From NCBI RefSeq assembly GCF_000003815.2, contig NC_049983.1, positions 3,420,282 to 3,484,281 of the forward strand: a stretch of DNA of 64,000 nt. Reading direction: 5' to 3'. The notes under the pieces were generated by a model. That model ran no database searches and was not told the DNA's origin. It saw only the letters and a program-made list of their open reading frames with translations. The DNA is from Branchiostoma floridae (lineage: Eukaryota > Chordata > Leptocardii > Amphioxiformes > Branchiostomatidae). Positions 53,897 to 64,000 of this stretch are shown here, piece after piece. Position 1 is the first letter of the stretch. Each line of letters begins with the position of its first letter. The position numbers were made by a program, and so were the translations under genes.

Positions 53897-56800
53897 CTAT
53901 GGTGTGTTAGGGGTTCCCTCTCCTGGCATCTCCCCTGGCCAGTAGATGTTAGACAGTGTGCCTGGGGGAATGGAGGAACGCCTTGGTGTGTAAGGGACGC
54001 TCTCTTCTGATATCTCCCATGGCCAGTAGGTGTTAAGGGGTGTGACTAGGGGAAGGGAAGCGCGCCTTTGTGTGCCATATGTTCCCCCTTCTGATATCTC
54101 CCATGGCCAGTAGGTGTTAGGCAGGGTGACTAGGGGAAGGGATGCACGCCTTGGTGTGTTATGGGTTCCCTTACATGGTATCTCCCATGGCCAGTAGGTG
54201 TTAGGCAGTGGGGCTGGGGGAAGGGAGGCACGCCTTGGTGTGTTACAGGCTTCCTCCCCTGATATCTCCCAAGGCCAGTAGGTGTTAGGCAGTGTGGCTA
54301 GGGGAAGGGTAGCACGCCTTGGTGTGTTACGGGTTCCCTCCTCTGATATCTCCCAAGGCGAGTAGGTGTTAGGCAGTGTGGCTAGGGGAAGGGATGCACG
54401 CCGTGGTGTGTAGGGGTCCCCCTCTCCTGATATCTCCCATGGCCAGTAGGTGTTAGGCAGTGTGACTAGGGGAAGGGAGGCTTGTCTTGGTTTGTAAGGA
54501 GTGTTCTCCCCTGATATCTCCCATGGCCAGTAGGTGTTAGGCAGTGTGGCTAGGGGAAGGGTAGCACGCCTTGGTGTGTTACAGGCTTCCTCCCCTGATA
54601 TCTCCCAAGGCCAGTAGGTGTTAGGCAGTGTGACTAGGGGAAGGGTAGCACGCCTTGGCGTGTTACAGGCTTCCTCCCCTGATATCTCCCTTGGCCAGTA
54701 GGTGTTAGGCAGTGTGACCAGAGGAAGCGAGGGACGTCGCGGTGTGCTATGGGTTTCCTCCCGTAGGATACCCATAGTACAATAGGCATCAGGCGATGCG
54801 AGGATAGCGATATGAGCTTCGGTGACGTGTCGACCCATTGACAGAACTGCATCTGTGACGTTGACGTAGGTCCTCAAACCTTGGTCAGAAGGCTTGGAAA
54901 CCAAAGCTGTCCTCAACTGTCTACGGGCCTTTATACCCTGGACTTCGGAGGCGTTTCTGTAAAAGTTCTTAATCTGGACCTTGGTCTCTTCAGACGATCC
55001 ATATGTGGCGACGGGTCTTATATACGGGTGTCTGCTTGAAGTTGTAGTGTTATAACGGACTGCCCGTCGATTCTGCAGCCACCCCCTATTCCTAAGGACA
55101 CGATGCAAAAACTCGGCAACATCATCATAGAAAGGCATGGGTCCGCTCTCCTCATCATCTGGGATCTCACTGTAGGTATGTCGTGAGGAAGGCAGAGGGC
55201 GCTGTGGAGAGGCTTCTTGATCTGGGAAATCCCCGTATGAGCTCGGGAGAACAGGCAGGGGGCGCTGTGCGGCTGCTATGTGATCTGGGATGTCACTGTA
55301 GGCGGGCTCGATGGACAGTACGGCCGGCAATGACCTACAGGATGACGCATCGTCTGCGGCGCCCCCACGTGAGCATGTTACGGTAGGCAGAGAAGCCGCT
55401 CGTACTAATCCGGGAATCGCGACATCCGGAATATCCCAGTATATATTTGGGAGACCAGGCAAAGGCCTCTGAGCAGCCGCTATGTCATCTGGGATCTCAC
55501 AGTAAGTAGGCTGGACGGAATGCAGGACAGCGGGCAATGACCTACAGGAGGCTACGTCATCCAAAATCATCTCTCGCGAGCATGTAGGGAGAGAAGCTGA
55601 CCTAATCAAACCGGGAAAGGCAACCGCAGCTGGAATTGTGAAAATGTGTTCATTGTCGCTGGCTCTCACATCATCGGCTTTAAAATGTGCTTTGCGCAGC
55701 TTTAATACCAACACTACAAGGGACAACAGTACCAGAATAGAAACTGCCGAGACAAAAACTGATATGACACCGTCTGGTGGTGGTGGTACTTCTGCTCTAG
55801 GTGTGGTATGTAATTGCGGTGTAAAGGTGTCTCCTCGTTCTGCAGATGTGTATTTTTGTTTCGTATATGCAGTGTAGTTCGTCAGGTGGTTGGAGTTTTC
55901 AGTACCTCTACTGTAAGTATTTGTTGTAGTGTCACTAGTGTGTGTCTTACATTGAGTCTGTTGAATGCTAAAGAATAAGTCGGCATGTTCATTTTTGGTG
56001 AGGAGAATGCAGGTGATGTTTTTTGCATTGTCATTGTTAGTGTTGTTTTTGTTGCATCCTGACTCTGTTGTTGTGTGTGTGTTTGAGACATGTGCCTGGA
56101 AAAATGACATGGCAACACCATCAAAGCTTGTATTCCCTTTGGCCATAGAAACTAATCGAAATATTGAGTGTCCCTCAAGGTTCAGTGTCATGCCCCCATC
56201 GTATTCCCAAACCCGTCTGCACTGCTCAAGCGTGTTGGGAGTAGGTGTGTCTGCCAGAGGGCCAGGAGCTAAGACAACTACAGGGGCCAGGATGGAGATC
56301 TTGTTTAGGGAACGACCCCGAGGCAAGGTGCCACACGTTTTGCCAGGGTTGACATTTTTCAAGTTGACGTTACGACGCACATCGTCCGATGAGTCAAACA
56401 GCCATCCAAATGAGAATTCATTAGCATTGTGTCTGACACAGAAGATAAATTGTGGCACCTCAACAACCAATGTTACTGCCCTGCTGATTAGATGGCGTAA
56501 CCGGTGTAGGCTCCACATCATCCCATGTGGCTCTGCATCATAGACAGATGCCAACACGCCACTGCTGATATGGAGCCTTAACAACGATGTCTTTCCCAGA
56601 AACACTGATTCATCCAAACATGACAGAGCATTTCCACTCAGGTCCAACCTTCCCAATTGTAGGTGTTGAAATGACTCGGGAGAAATGCTATTTATTGCAT
56701 TTGAACTTAGGTTCATGATCAAGCTGCCTTTCAGTCCAAAGAGCCAGACAGAGTCCACAACCTATAACAGATTGTTATCTAGATCCAACATATGTAGGCA

Positions 56801-57319
56801 GGTCAGGTGTACGAAGCTCCCTGGCTCTATATTATAGATGTTGTTGTTGGACAAGACCAGAGCCACAAGACTCTCCAACCCAGTGAACCAGGTCTGCTTC
56901 ACACTTGTTAAGCTGTTCGAATCTAGGAACAGTTTGTAGAGACCGGAAAACCCAGAGAATGTTTCGTTCTCTATGTCAGCAATCCTTGTATCTATCAAAG
57001 CCAAAGTGTTGACCACAGAATGGTCAAGCATCGTCAAGCTCTTTGCCGACAGGATGTGGAATGGGTATCCCCTAATGGCAATATGTCGGACCCCAGCAAA
57101 GAAAGAAAATGGACTTCCTGTGATAACAGCCTCATTCGGGACATTACATATGAGGCATGTGGATAGACCAGGCGTCCATGTGTTGAAACCTGCCTTACTC
57201 CTGCCAGACATACATTCTTGCCATCCGGCCTTCCTACACCGATGAAAATGCGGGCTACTTGTAGCTGCACAGGCCGCAGCTAAGAGAAGCAACAACAACA
57301 TGACAGCGTTCTCCCTCAC
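53897..57319 (-). CDS. LRR transmembrane receptor with repeated cytoplasmic tail; one in-frame stop
   Basis: A single exon of 1141 codon positions. Signal peptide MRENAVMLLLLLLAAACA; Cys-containing N-cap; leucine-rich repeats over about residues 95-255 ('LYKLFLDSNSLTSV', 'LVALVLSNNNIYNI', 'LHMLDLDNNLL', 'LGRLDLSGNALSCL'); an ectodomain remainder with N-glycosylation sites; a TM helix at about 517-543 (VFVSAVSILVLLSLVVLVL) followed by KLRK. The 600-residue tail carries several Y-x-(D/E)-(I/F)-P-D boxes ('YCEIPDD', 'YSDIPDH', 'YGDFPDQ') and ten 28-residue repeats. A TAG at 56762-56764, in the middle of an LRR, interrupts an otherwise perfect frame on both sides. It may be an allele, a sequencing error or an early pseudogene mutation. 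Topology is as in LRR cell-surface receptors; ligand and pathway are unknown. Confidence 0.88.
53900..54760 (-). repeat. Ten 84-bp coding repeats in the receptor tail
   Basis: The landmark 'ggccagtaggtgttaggcag' recurs every 84 bp (for example 54105 and 54189). Each unit encodes a variant of TPRRASLPLVTLP plus NTYWPWEISGEE. Every unit keeps a basic-x-Ser/Thr site (RR-x-S/T in nine of ten, RQAS in the other) and a Tyr, and nearly all keep the WPWE core, suggesting selection on the motif. Confidence 0.92.
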
Positions 57320-57534
57320 ACCACCTCTGGCTCAGTCGTATCTTTCATACAAATAACGACTAGTCTGGATGCCGAACAGTTTCCAGGACCTACAGAAGCC
57401 AACTCCTCGGCTCCAGGGCCAACATGCCACCCGAAGAAAGTCTACCTCAGGTCCTCCTGAGTTGCACTATTGATGCTATTGAGTTGGGGGGGGGGGGGTC
57501 TGGCATTCAGGCTAAGTAATGATCTGTCACTTAC

Positions 57535-57588
57535 CTGCAGTTGACGTCTGTGTACGTGTTCCGCACGTCTTTAAACATCAGAAACGAG
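57535..57588 (-). CDS. Candidate exon, possibly of the WxxW/vWA gene
   Basis: 54 bp between CTTCACAG and a consensus donor GCAG/GTAAGT, open in the frame 'SFLMFKDVRNTYTDVNC' with phase 2 out. That phase fits the alternative acceptor 14 bases upstream of 48096. Very short, with no domain recognised. If real and joined, the LRR gene lies in the intron. Confidence 0.35.
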
Positions 57589-57766
57589 CTGTGAAGAAAG
57601 AGAGAGATCTCGATCTGGTTTAGCTCATCGAAAATGTATTTTACACTGGTTTTAACAGAGAAGATTTAGACTCTAGATACAGTAGCTGTAGGCTCATTGT
57701 GCAGGGGAAATCCCTCCTGGATGTTTTAACGTCCAAAATTAAATTTGGGCTCTGGCTAAACGCTGT

Positions 57767-57880
57767 AACGTTTTCCAGCAGATTGCCAAGCGCGTGAGCG
57801 ATACAGCCGGGATTCGAACTTACAGCTTCTTACTCCAGAGGAAGGGCCGTTAACCACAGGACTCTGCACGCAGCTGTCGG
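57767..57880 (-). mobile_element. tRNA-like SINE head
   Basis: In reverse complement: A box TGTGGTTAACGG (57847-57858) and B box GTTCGAATCCC (57809-57819). The arms do not form a full cloverleaf, so a SINE or tRNA pseudogene is likelier than a tRNA gene. Confidence 0.55.
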
Positions 57881-58069
57881 TCGGCTGAGAGCTCCTTTTC
57901 TTAGTTGTAACAATAATTCTTCGTATATGCACGTAACAAGCTCTACACAACACAACAGACTGTGGTGGCGTCTATGCGTACACTGCGATTGTTTTCCGGA
58001 CTGATAATTTGGCAGTGTCATGTCCGTACCCTTAGAGCACTGGATCATGGAAATGAAGTTTCTAGTACC

Positions 58070-59032
58070 CGGGGGTTGTTATTGTGTGAGAGCTGCGCCT
58101 AAACGTGCTTCCTTATCTTCAGACTAATCTCATAAAGTTTCCTATTTATCATGCGTAAGCATAGGTCCTCCTATATGAGTGATAGTTCACAAGAAGCAAA
58201 ACGACTGTGTGGTTTATTTGTTTTACAGTCGGAACATATCATTATCACGAGACAGCATGTGTAAATTTCTGAAATGTAGCTTTTTCGTTCACGGTCCGAA
58301 GCGGGTTGTAATTGTCATTAACTGCAAAATGTTTTATGTGCTTCATTTCTTAGTAATTATTTTTGTCTAAGAGATTTGATGCTTCAGAAATATTTCAACG
58401 TAATTTCAACCTTTAAATATTTGTCCAGTTGCGTAATTCTTTGCAAATATTCATGATTGAGCATATGACATTTTCTTCCATTATTTTTCACCTTTGGGTT
58501 GTTATGGTATAAGATCTGCGGCTTAACGTGCCTCTTTATCTTCAGACTACTCTCATGAAGTAATATTGATAATCATTATTATTATTATTAATTTATTATA
58601 ATTAATAATGATAATAATTCATTAGTAATTTATTATCATTTATATATTTACTAATTAAGTAAATATAAGGTCTTTGCACTGTATACTTTACAAAAAACTT
58701 TATTTTAATTTTTTTGTTTGTTTTAGAGCCGGGACATGTCATTTTCATGTCTATATTTCTGAACTGTTGCGTAAATCCTTGTAATTGAATGAGATACAGG
58801 TTTTTCGTCCAAAGTCAACGAGAGGGTTGTCATTGTCATTACCTGCAAATGTTGTCTATTCCTTACTTTTCTTAGTTGTAATTATTTCGTCTAAGAGATT
58901 TGTTGCTTTGGAAATATCTTAACGTTATTTCAACCTTCTGAATATTTTTCTAGCTGTGTAAACCTTTACAAATATTCATTATGGAGTATATTATATTTTT
59001 GATAGTTTCTTTCATTATTTTTCACCTTTGTG
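58070..59032 (+). repeat. Diverged tandem duplication of about 0.5 kb
   Basis: Copy 1 (58070-58500) and copy 2 (58497-59032) share in order 'ttatcttcagacta', 'ttgtcattaactgcaaa' versus 'ttgtcattacctgcaaa', 'gtctaagagattt' and 'attatttttcacctttg'. Copy 2 has an AT-rich insertion at about 58560-58690. Confidence 0.8.
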
Positions 59033-59289
59033 CACTTTTATGGACTCACGATTGTCCAGAGGATGGTCAAAATATACAGACAATAGGGCCGGAGTAGCAG
59101 TTTTATTGGGGCAAACCAAAATTACAATTTTGAAATGAGGCAAATAATTGTACATATTTCCAAAATTGAAAGAATCGCATCGATGATTGAAAATCATTCC
59201 AAATAATATTTTCGTAAAATCTAAAATAAAATAAAATTTTCATTTTTAATTAAGCTAAAAAAATTGTGACTTTACATATCAAACTTTAG

Positions 59290-59540
59290 GTTATTACAAA
59301 TTATTCTAAAGCCCTCTCAGTAACTCTGTGAGTCTCGTAGCCTTCGAATCCTTGGGGAAGGCACTTTACACGAGTTTCCTCACTTCACTCAGGTGAAAAT
59401 GAGTACATAGCTTCGGCTAGGGTAGTCCCTCGGATAGGACGTTAAAAGGAGGTCCTGTATTCTGGGAGAGCCAGATACTGGGCACGTAAGAGAACCCGCC
59501 ACACTTATCGCAAAAGAGTAGGGGACATTTCCGGTGTGAG
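59290..59540 (+). mobile_element. SINE body
   Basis: 'cttggggaaggcactttaca', 'cctcacttcactcaggtgaa', 'gcttcggctaggg' and 'gggcacgtaagagaaccc' follow the conserved core/3' text of a widespread deuterostome SINE type. The 5' tRNA-like head is degraded. Family name not assigned. Confidence 0.6.
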
Positions 59541-59560
59541 TTGATCAAACCATTCCGGCT

Positions 59561-59677
59561 TATTTGTAACTTTCTAACAAATGCTATGTTTAGTTTTTTG
59601 TTCCATAACATTAAGTGCTTAATATAATGTTATGGAACAATAACCTAAATATAGCATTTGTCAGAATGTTACAAATA
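59561..59677. repeat. Inverted repeat with about 50-bp arms
   Basis: 'atttgtaactttctaacaaa', 'tgctatgttta' and 'ttgttccataacatt' are mirrored by 'aatgttatggaacaa', 'taaatatagcatttgt' and 'gttacaaat'. The loop is about 14 bases ('aagtgcttaatat'). Confidence 0.85.
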
Positions 59678-59859
59678 TCTGGGAATATTTTCTAGATGTG
59701 AAACAATCGTTGTTCGATATACATGTACTTGCCATTAATTTTTAATGCACCAGACTCGGTCTTTCATGCCATCACGACCCAAACGAGAATATGGGCACGT
59801 ACTGTAGATCTTGCAATATTCGAGGTGTCTTAAATTTGTTCGCGTTTTTTGGCGACTGA

Positions 59860-60315
59860 CGTCTCAATTTAATACCTGTTCTACTGTATGTTGCTGAGAC
59901 ATGGAGAACAACAGCTGGCATAACAAAGAAAGTACAAACATTCATCACGCCTGCTTACGGAGATATTGAAAATCTACTGGCCAAACACCATCCGTAAATG
60001 AAGAACTATGGCAACGCACCGGACAGGTACCAGTAGGGGTAGAAATACTACGTAAGCGGTGGATCTGGGTGGGTCACATCCTGCGCAAGCCAGCCTCAAG
60101 CACAGTGAGGGAAGCCTTCACATGGAACCCCACAGGAAAGCGCAAGAGGGGAAGACCTAGAAACACCTGGAGGCGAAGCCTGGAGGCGGACATGAGGGAG
60201 TCTGGCTACACATGGGAACAGCTGGAGGAAATAGCCCAGGACCGCCGGAGGTGGAAGCAGCTAGTTCGTGGCCTATGCCCAAGGATGGGCAGTAGGCCCA
60301 AGTAAGTAAGTAAGT
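59860..60315 (+). mobile_element. LINE C-terminal remnant with (TAAG)n tail
   Basis: Plus frames give 'LLYVAETWRTTAGITKKV', a frameshift, then 'RWIWVGHILRKPASSTV', 'KRKRGRPRNTWRRSLEAD' and 'AQDRRRWKQLVRGLCP', a standard LINE C-terminus. It ends in 'aagtaagtaagtaagt', the simple-repeat tail of a target-primed insertion. 5'-truncated and frameshifted. Confidence 0.88.
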
Positions 60316-60689
60316 CTCAATTCAAAACACATTACACTGGTTACAGCATGTTCTGACTTCCTTTACTACTAGTACAGTATAAGCTGCGAAGTCCGGACAA
60401 CCAGATATTATTGAATATGTACATTATTTTAGTATTTCGCAAACACGATTTTACAGTATCTTTCTGTAAACTAGTCTGAAATACTAGAGCATGAGCATCG
60501 TGCAAATATGGCATATACGTCAGATAGGGCTATATTATCCGTTTAAACGTTAACGAATATTGATACAGAGTACAATAGGCAACATGAGGAGAAATATCTT
60601 TGTGCAGAAAATATAAGTTTTGGTCGGGTAATGTATATAAAGGCCTGCATACGTCAGTGTATATAAACTGTTGCAAGTAAGTTTGTGTG

Positions 60690-60790
60690 TCTGTTTTTGT
60701 GACTGTGCACGTGTGTTTGTTTGTGCGTTTGTGTGTGTGTGTATGTATGTTTTTGTGTGCGGGTAGGTAGATATATGTGTGTGTGTGTGT
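60690..60790. repeat. (TG)n-rich microsatellite
   Basis: Alternating 'gtgtgt', 'tttgtg' and 'tatgta' over 100 bp. Confidence 0.8.
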
Positions 60791-60809
60791 ATGGCAAGCA
60801 TTGTTAATT

Positions 60810-61440
60810 ATATTTCAGCCATACCATAGGTATGGTGAAATATATTGTATTCGTAATGTTTCTTCTTTCTTTCTTTCTCCAGACGCATCTTCAAAATACG
60901 TTATCTCCGTTGTTCCTAGACCAAATGACCTGAAATTTGGCACAAGGGTAGAGTGGGCCAATGCCCTCAGATTTTTTTTTCTTTCATTTTTTTTCATATC
61001 TGCCATTAAAATGATTTTATTGAGGTTTTTGGCACTTTTAATGTAGATTTTGGATCCCTGTACCCTGGTATTGCAGCCGAATGACCTGTAATTTGGTACA
61101 GATATGCTTTCATCATATGTCCACATAGATTCAATAACAGTTTTGGCATATGGTACAACAAAGTGCTTAATTTTGTGATTTTTGGCCATTTAAAAAAAGA
61201 ACAACGACGTTTTAGGCTCCTGTACCCTCTTTTTACAATCGAATGACCTAAAACTATATATATATAGCAGTGCCCTGCACATATGCGCACATGGATCCAA
61301 TAACAAAATGCTTAATTTTGCGATTTTTTTTGGCTCCTGTAACCTCGTTTCACAACCAAATGACCTGAAATTTGGTAAAGGGGTGCTCTAGATATTTATT
61401 CAAATGACCCATGTATAATATTTGGCATAAACTATCTTAA
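60810..61440 (+). repeat. Interspersed repeat family C, copy 2
   Basis: Same order of landmarks as 8689-9335: 'tatggtgaaatatattgtat', '(TTTC)n', 'gacctgaaatttggcacaag' and repeated 'cctgtaccctggtatt'-like segments. Diverged. Confidence 0.75.
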
Positions 61441-61649
61441 AATTATATATTTGGGGATTTTTTTGGTCATTTTCCAATGACCGGAGAGGTCAATGACCCC
61501 AAGGTCGTTAAATATAACTTAATAAAAAACGTATTTGGCAACCATTCATGCCGGCTAATTCAATTTTCTGAGTAGGCTAGGGCTTCCAATCAGCGAGCCT
61601 GTTGTTATCTAGAAGAGCCCATTCCTGTACAGAGGGGTTATGTTTTTGA

Positions 61650-62100
61650 GTGGGAGTATTTTGAGACTGGTCGATTTTGCAATGTTACGTGGGATGTGCT
61701 GGAATAATTCATTCTTGCACGGAGGGGGGATTTTTACAAAATGAATAATTTTTGGACTTCCATTATATCGATTATGTCAAAGTCCTATTTTAGCGGATGT
61801 ATTTTTGCACTGGTCCACTTTACATAGGGGTATCACAGGAAGAGTGCATTCTTGGACGGAGGGGGATTTTTTCAAATTCAGTTTTGGATGGGTGATCATT
61901 CAAAATTCCAATTTTAGCAGAAGTGTTTTTTGACTGGTCTATTGTGCAAATTCCAATGGAGTGCACTGAAAGAGTCCATTCTTGCACGGGGTAATTTTGT
62001 AAGATTCCTTTTTGGACTAAACTGTGCTTAGTAAAAGTGATTTCTAAGCAGAAGTGTTTCACACATGGGTGATTTTGGAAATGTCTATTGTTGCATGGGG
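61650..62100 (+). repeat. Tandem repeat, about 130 bp x 3.5, diverged
   Basis: 'cattcttgcacgg' or 'cattcttggacgg' occurs at 61710, 61847 and 61977. Each is preceded by 'gactggtc..tttgcaa'-like text. Confidence 0.7.
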
Positions 62101-62520
62101 AGGGATATGGCTGAAATATGCTGTATTTGCTTTCAAACAAATGTCGGCCTTTCTAGTTAAGGTACTGTTTCCCTAAAAACTTCGACTGTTGCGTGTTATT
62201 TACCTTGCGCGGTCAAACAGGTGGAGAACACCACAAGGATAAACATCAGTCATAAAACAGCCATGTTATTCCAGCCTGTTTTCCAGCAAACTATCTCCTG
62301 TGCAGACTAGACATGCTACACACCGCCCCGGTGCCCTCTGATGGTGCTCATAGACCATTCAGCCTTGTACTTTGAAATAATAAAAAGAAAAGAAAGAAAA
62401 AAACTAGAAAGGCCGACATTTGCTTAAGAGCAAATACAGCATATTTTAGCCATACCCCTTCCCACGCAACATTGGACTGTTCCAAATCACCCCTGCGCAA
62501 AAATGGAACATCCTCTTAAC
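62055..62520. repeat. Inverted repeat with about 105-bp arms
   Basis: Left arm about 62055-62160 ('gggatatggctgaaatatgc', 'tgtatttgctttcaaac', 'aaatgtcggcctttctagtt'); right arm about 62404-62520 is its reverse complement ('aactagaaaggccgacattt'). The 243-bp centre is unrelated. The left arm is the last unit of the 130-bp tandem repeat. Confidence 0.85.
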
Positions 62521-64000
62521 AGTACATTATCCCCCAAAGTGGACTGGTATTGTGACTTGATTCCAGGTAAAGATAGAGCTTGCTTCTATTTTTCAGAAAA
62601 TGACAATAATCACACCTTCCATTTAGAAAATTTTCATCATGATTGAAAATTGTTGAATGACTTCATGTAATGTCATTAACAATTTTCAGTACGATAACTA
62701 GGTGTAAGTTTTAAAAAAGTACAAGCTCCTTGTGATGTGGGTACATTTATTATTGCAGTGAACTTTTTTTATTCAAGTAGGGCATACGATTTAATAATTA
62801 TCAAGCAGGTGCAGGTACTGTAGGAGCGTTTGTTTTCTTCAAGCTGTAAAACTGTAAAACTGTTTTACTTTGTATGCAATCAGCCATCGAGCCTATTCTT
62901 ATTTTAGTTTAACAACTCAGTCCTGCCAGACCCGGAAGATACGATTGAACCTTGTTCGAGGATTTATTTTCGTCTGTCTGGTCAGTCTGTTCATACCCTG
63001 GCGCTGAGAGTGTTTTATTGGGCTGAAACTCTGGCAGTTTAAGGTTACTTACAATTTAAATGTTCAAAGTTTATGTCAAACAACAACAGCACAAGGAACA
63101 CATACATTTGCTCTGGAGAAAATACAGCAGTTTTCGCAAGTTCCAGTCCAGTGATAGAAATGTGGCCACTATAGATAGGTGGTCACTATAGAGAAAAATG
63201 CTGATCTATTGACTAGGAGCCATACGTTACACATGATTTCAGTACACTGATCATTAATCATATAAACATTGCACAGGTAAGCCAATTGTTTAGATGTACA
63301 ATTAAGTTCAAATAATTCTGAAGAGAAATATTGATGAGAAAATAATCATTCTCGCCACTGTCTAACTTATAATTACGTATCAAAACTAAACGCAGATTTT
63401 CTAACTAACGCACCTTTCGCCGACTTCATCAAAGGACCGCCGGCTATCAATCAAACACGGCTGTTGATTAGACTTAGAGTTTCAAACAGTCATGTGCTGT
63501 GTGCCAGTTGACAGCGAACTTCATGCTACGTGATGTTTTACATTGCTTGGACCTTCTTTCCTACAGCGGTGCTTCTACAAAATATTTAGACTGTAACACT
63601 GAGTCCCACGTGTTTTATAGAATAGAATTTGACGCAGAACAGCGTTTTTTGCTGGGTATTTTTCTTGAAACATGTCCGTGGGAATATCAGCGAGGCGGCG
63701 ACGTAGGGATTTCAGACCGTCAACAAAAGTCGCACGGCGGCTAACGGCGCAGCGAAGATACTAGCGCTATAAATAAGCGCTTCAACTAAGGATGGCAACC
63801 CGTACAATATTTTTGTATACTGTTGAGCTAAGTAAAGTTTGTTGTTTATGAGGTTTTTGTTGGCTATGAAGCTTTGACCCGAAATATTTTAGTCAAACAG
63901 AAGAGAAGTAAGTGACTGCTACGATTATCGTAGATATGGCCCTAAAAAAACTGATAAAAGAAGCCTTCTCAATAGTCTAAAATGCAAGAGCTTCGGGGGG
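62521..64000. other. No supported gene
   Basis: An 81-codon frame at 63499-63744 and the GC-richer stretch around it could be a first exon, but no donor, domain or promoter element stands out. The sequence ends in a G run. Confidence 0.35.

Noticed and set aside
55965-56543. 192-codon plus-strand frame
   Set aside because: Antisense shadow of the LRR receptor coding sequence, which has signal peptide, LRR and TM features in its own frame.

Overview
The window is eukaryotic: it has introns with canonical splice sites, a TATA-type promoter, AATAAA signals, non-LTR retrotransposon debris, MITEs, tRNA-derived SINEs and many minisatellites. The domain set (WxxW, vWA and WAP extracellular modules, an LRR receptor, a P2X7-like intracellular-domain remnant) and the repeat content fit an invertebrate deuterostome, most likely an amphioxus (Branchiostoma). 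That assignment is an inference. Less than a tenth of the window looks like protein-coding exon.

Layout. 0-13 kb is repeats: a 158-bp satellite (1.8-5.2 kb) running into a 111-bp minisatellite (5.2-5.66 kb), a MITE with TTA target duplication (6.9-7.85 kb), an interspersed repeat with internal tandem units (8.7-9.3 kb), a minus-strand LINE tail (10-10.9 kb), a hairpin MITE (11.24-11.41 kb) and a 210-bp tandem repeat (12.4-13.2 kb). Two possible 3' exons of an unrecognised + strand gene lie at 13.3 and 14.2 kb. A P2X7-like remnant lies at 16 kb (minus). A three-copy block with tRNA-derived SINE heads covers 16.8-19.3 kb.

The most interesting small gene is on + at 18.25-21.75 kb. A TATA box and non-coding exon 1 are followed by three coding exons for an 89-residue secreted precursor: signal peptide, short Arg-rich cationic segment, acidic C-terminal part. 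This layout resembles antimicrobial-peptide or other propeptide precursors. Its third exon lies in a 1.2-kb inverted duplication (20.37-21.57 and 21.83-23.03 kb) whose 265-bp centre holds exon 4 and the poly(A) signals.

24.4-30 kb holds two LINE relics, one split by a non-autonomous piggyBac-like element at an exact TTAA. From 48.1 down to 32.9 kb on the minus strand runs a multi-exon gene for a secreted modular protein (WxxW-WxxW-Cys-rich-vWA-WAP). At five of its exon edges the exon/intron boundary itself has been amplified into a minisatellite carrying repeated splice-site copies. Its 8-kb intron holds a 370-bp tandem array of foldback units, a Mutator-like MITE and a LINE tail. A 100-N assembly gap lies at 45.77 kb.

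49.8-51.4 kb is an old LINE. 53.9-57.3 kb (minus) is an apparently single-exon LRR transmembrane receptor with ten 28-residue cytoplasmic repeats and one in-frame stop in the ectodomain. A possible upstream exon of the WxxW gene at 57.5 kb would make the LRR gene intronic. 57.7-64 kb is SINEs, a LINE tail, tandem and inverted repeats, and no supported gene.
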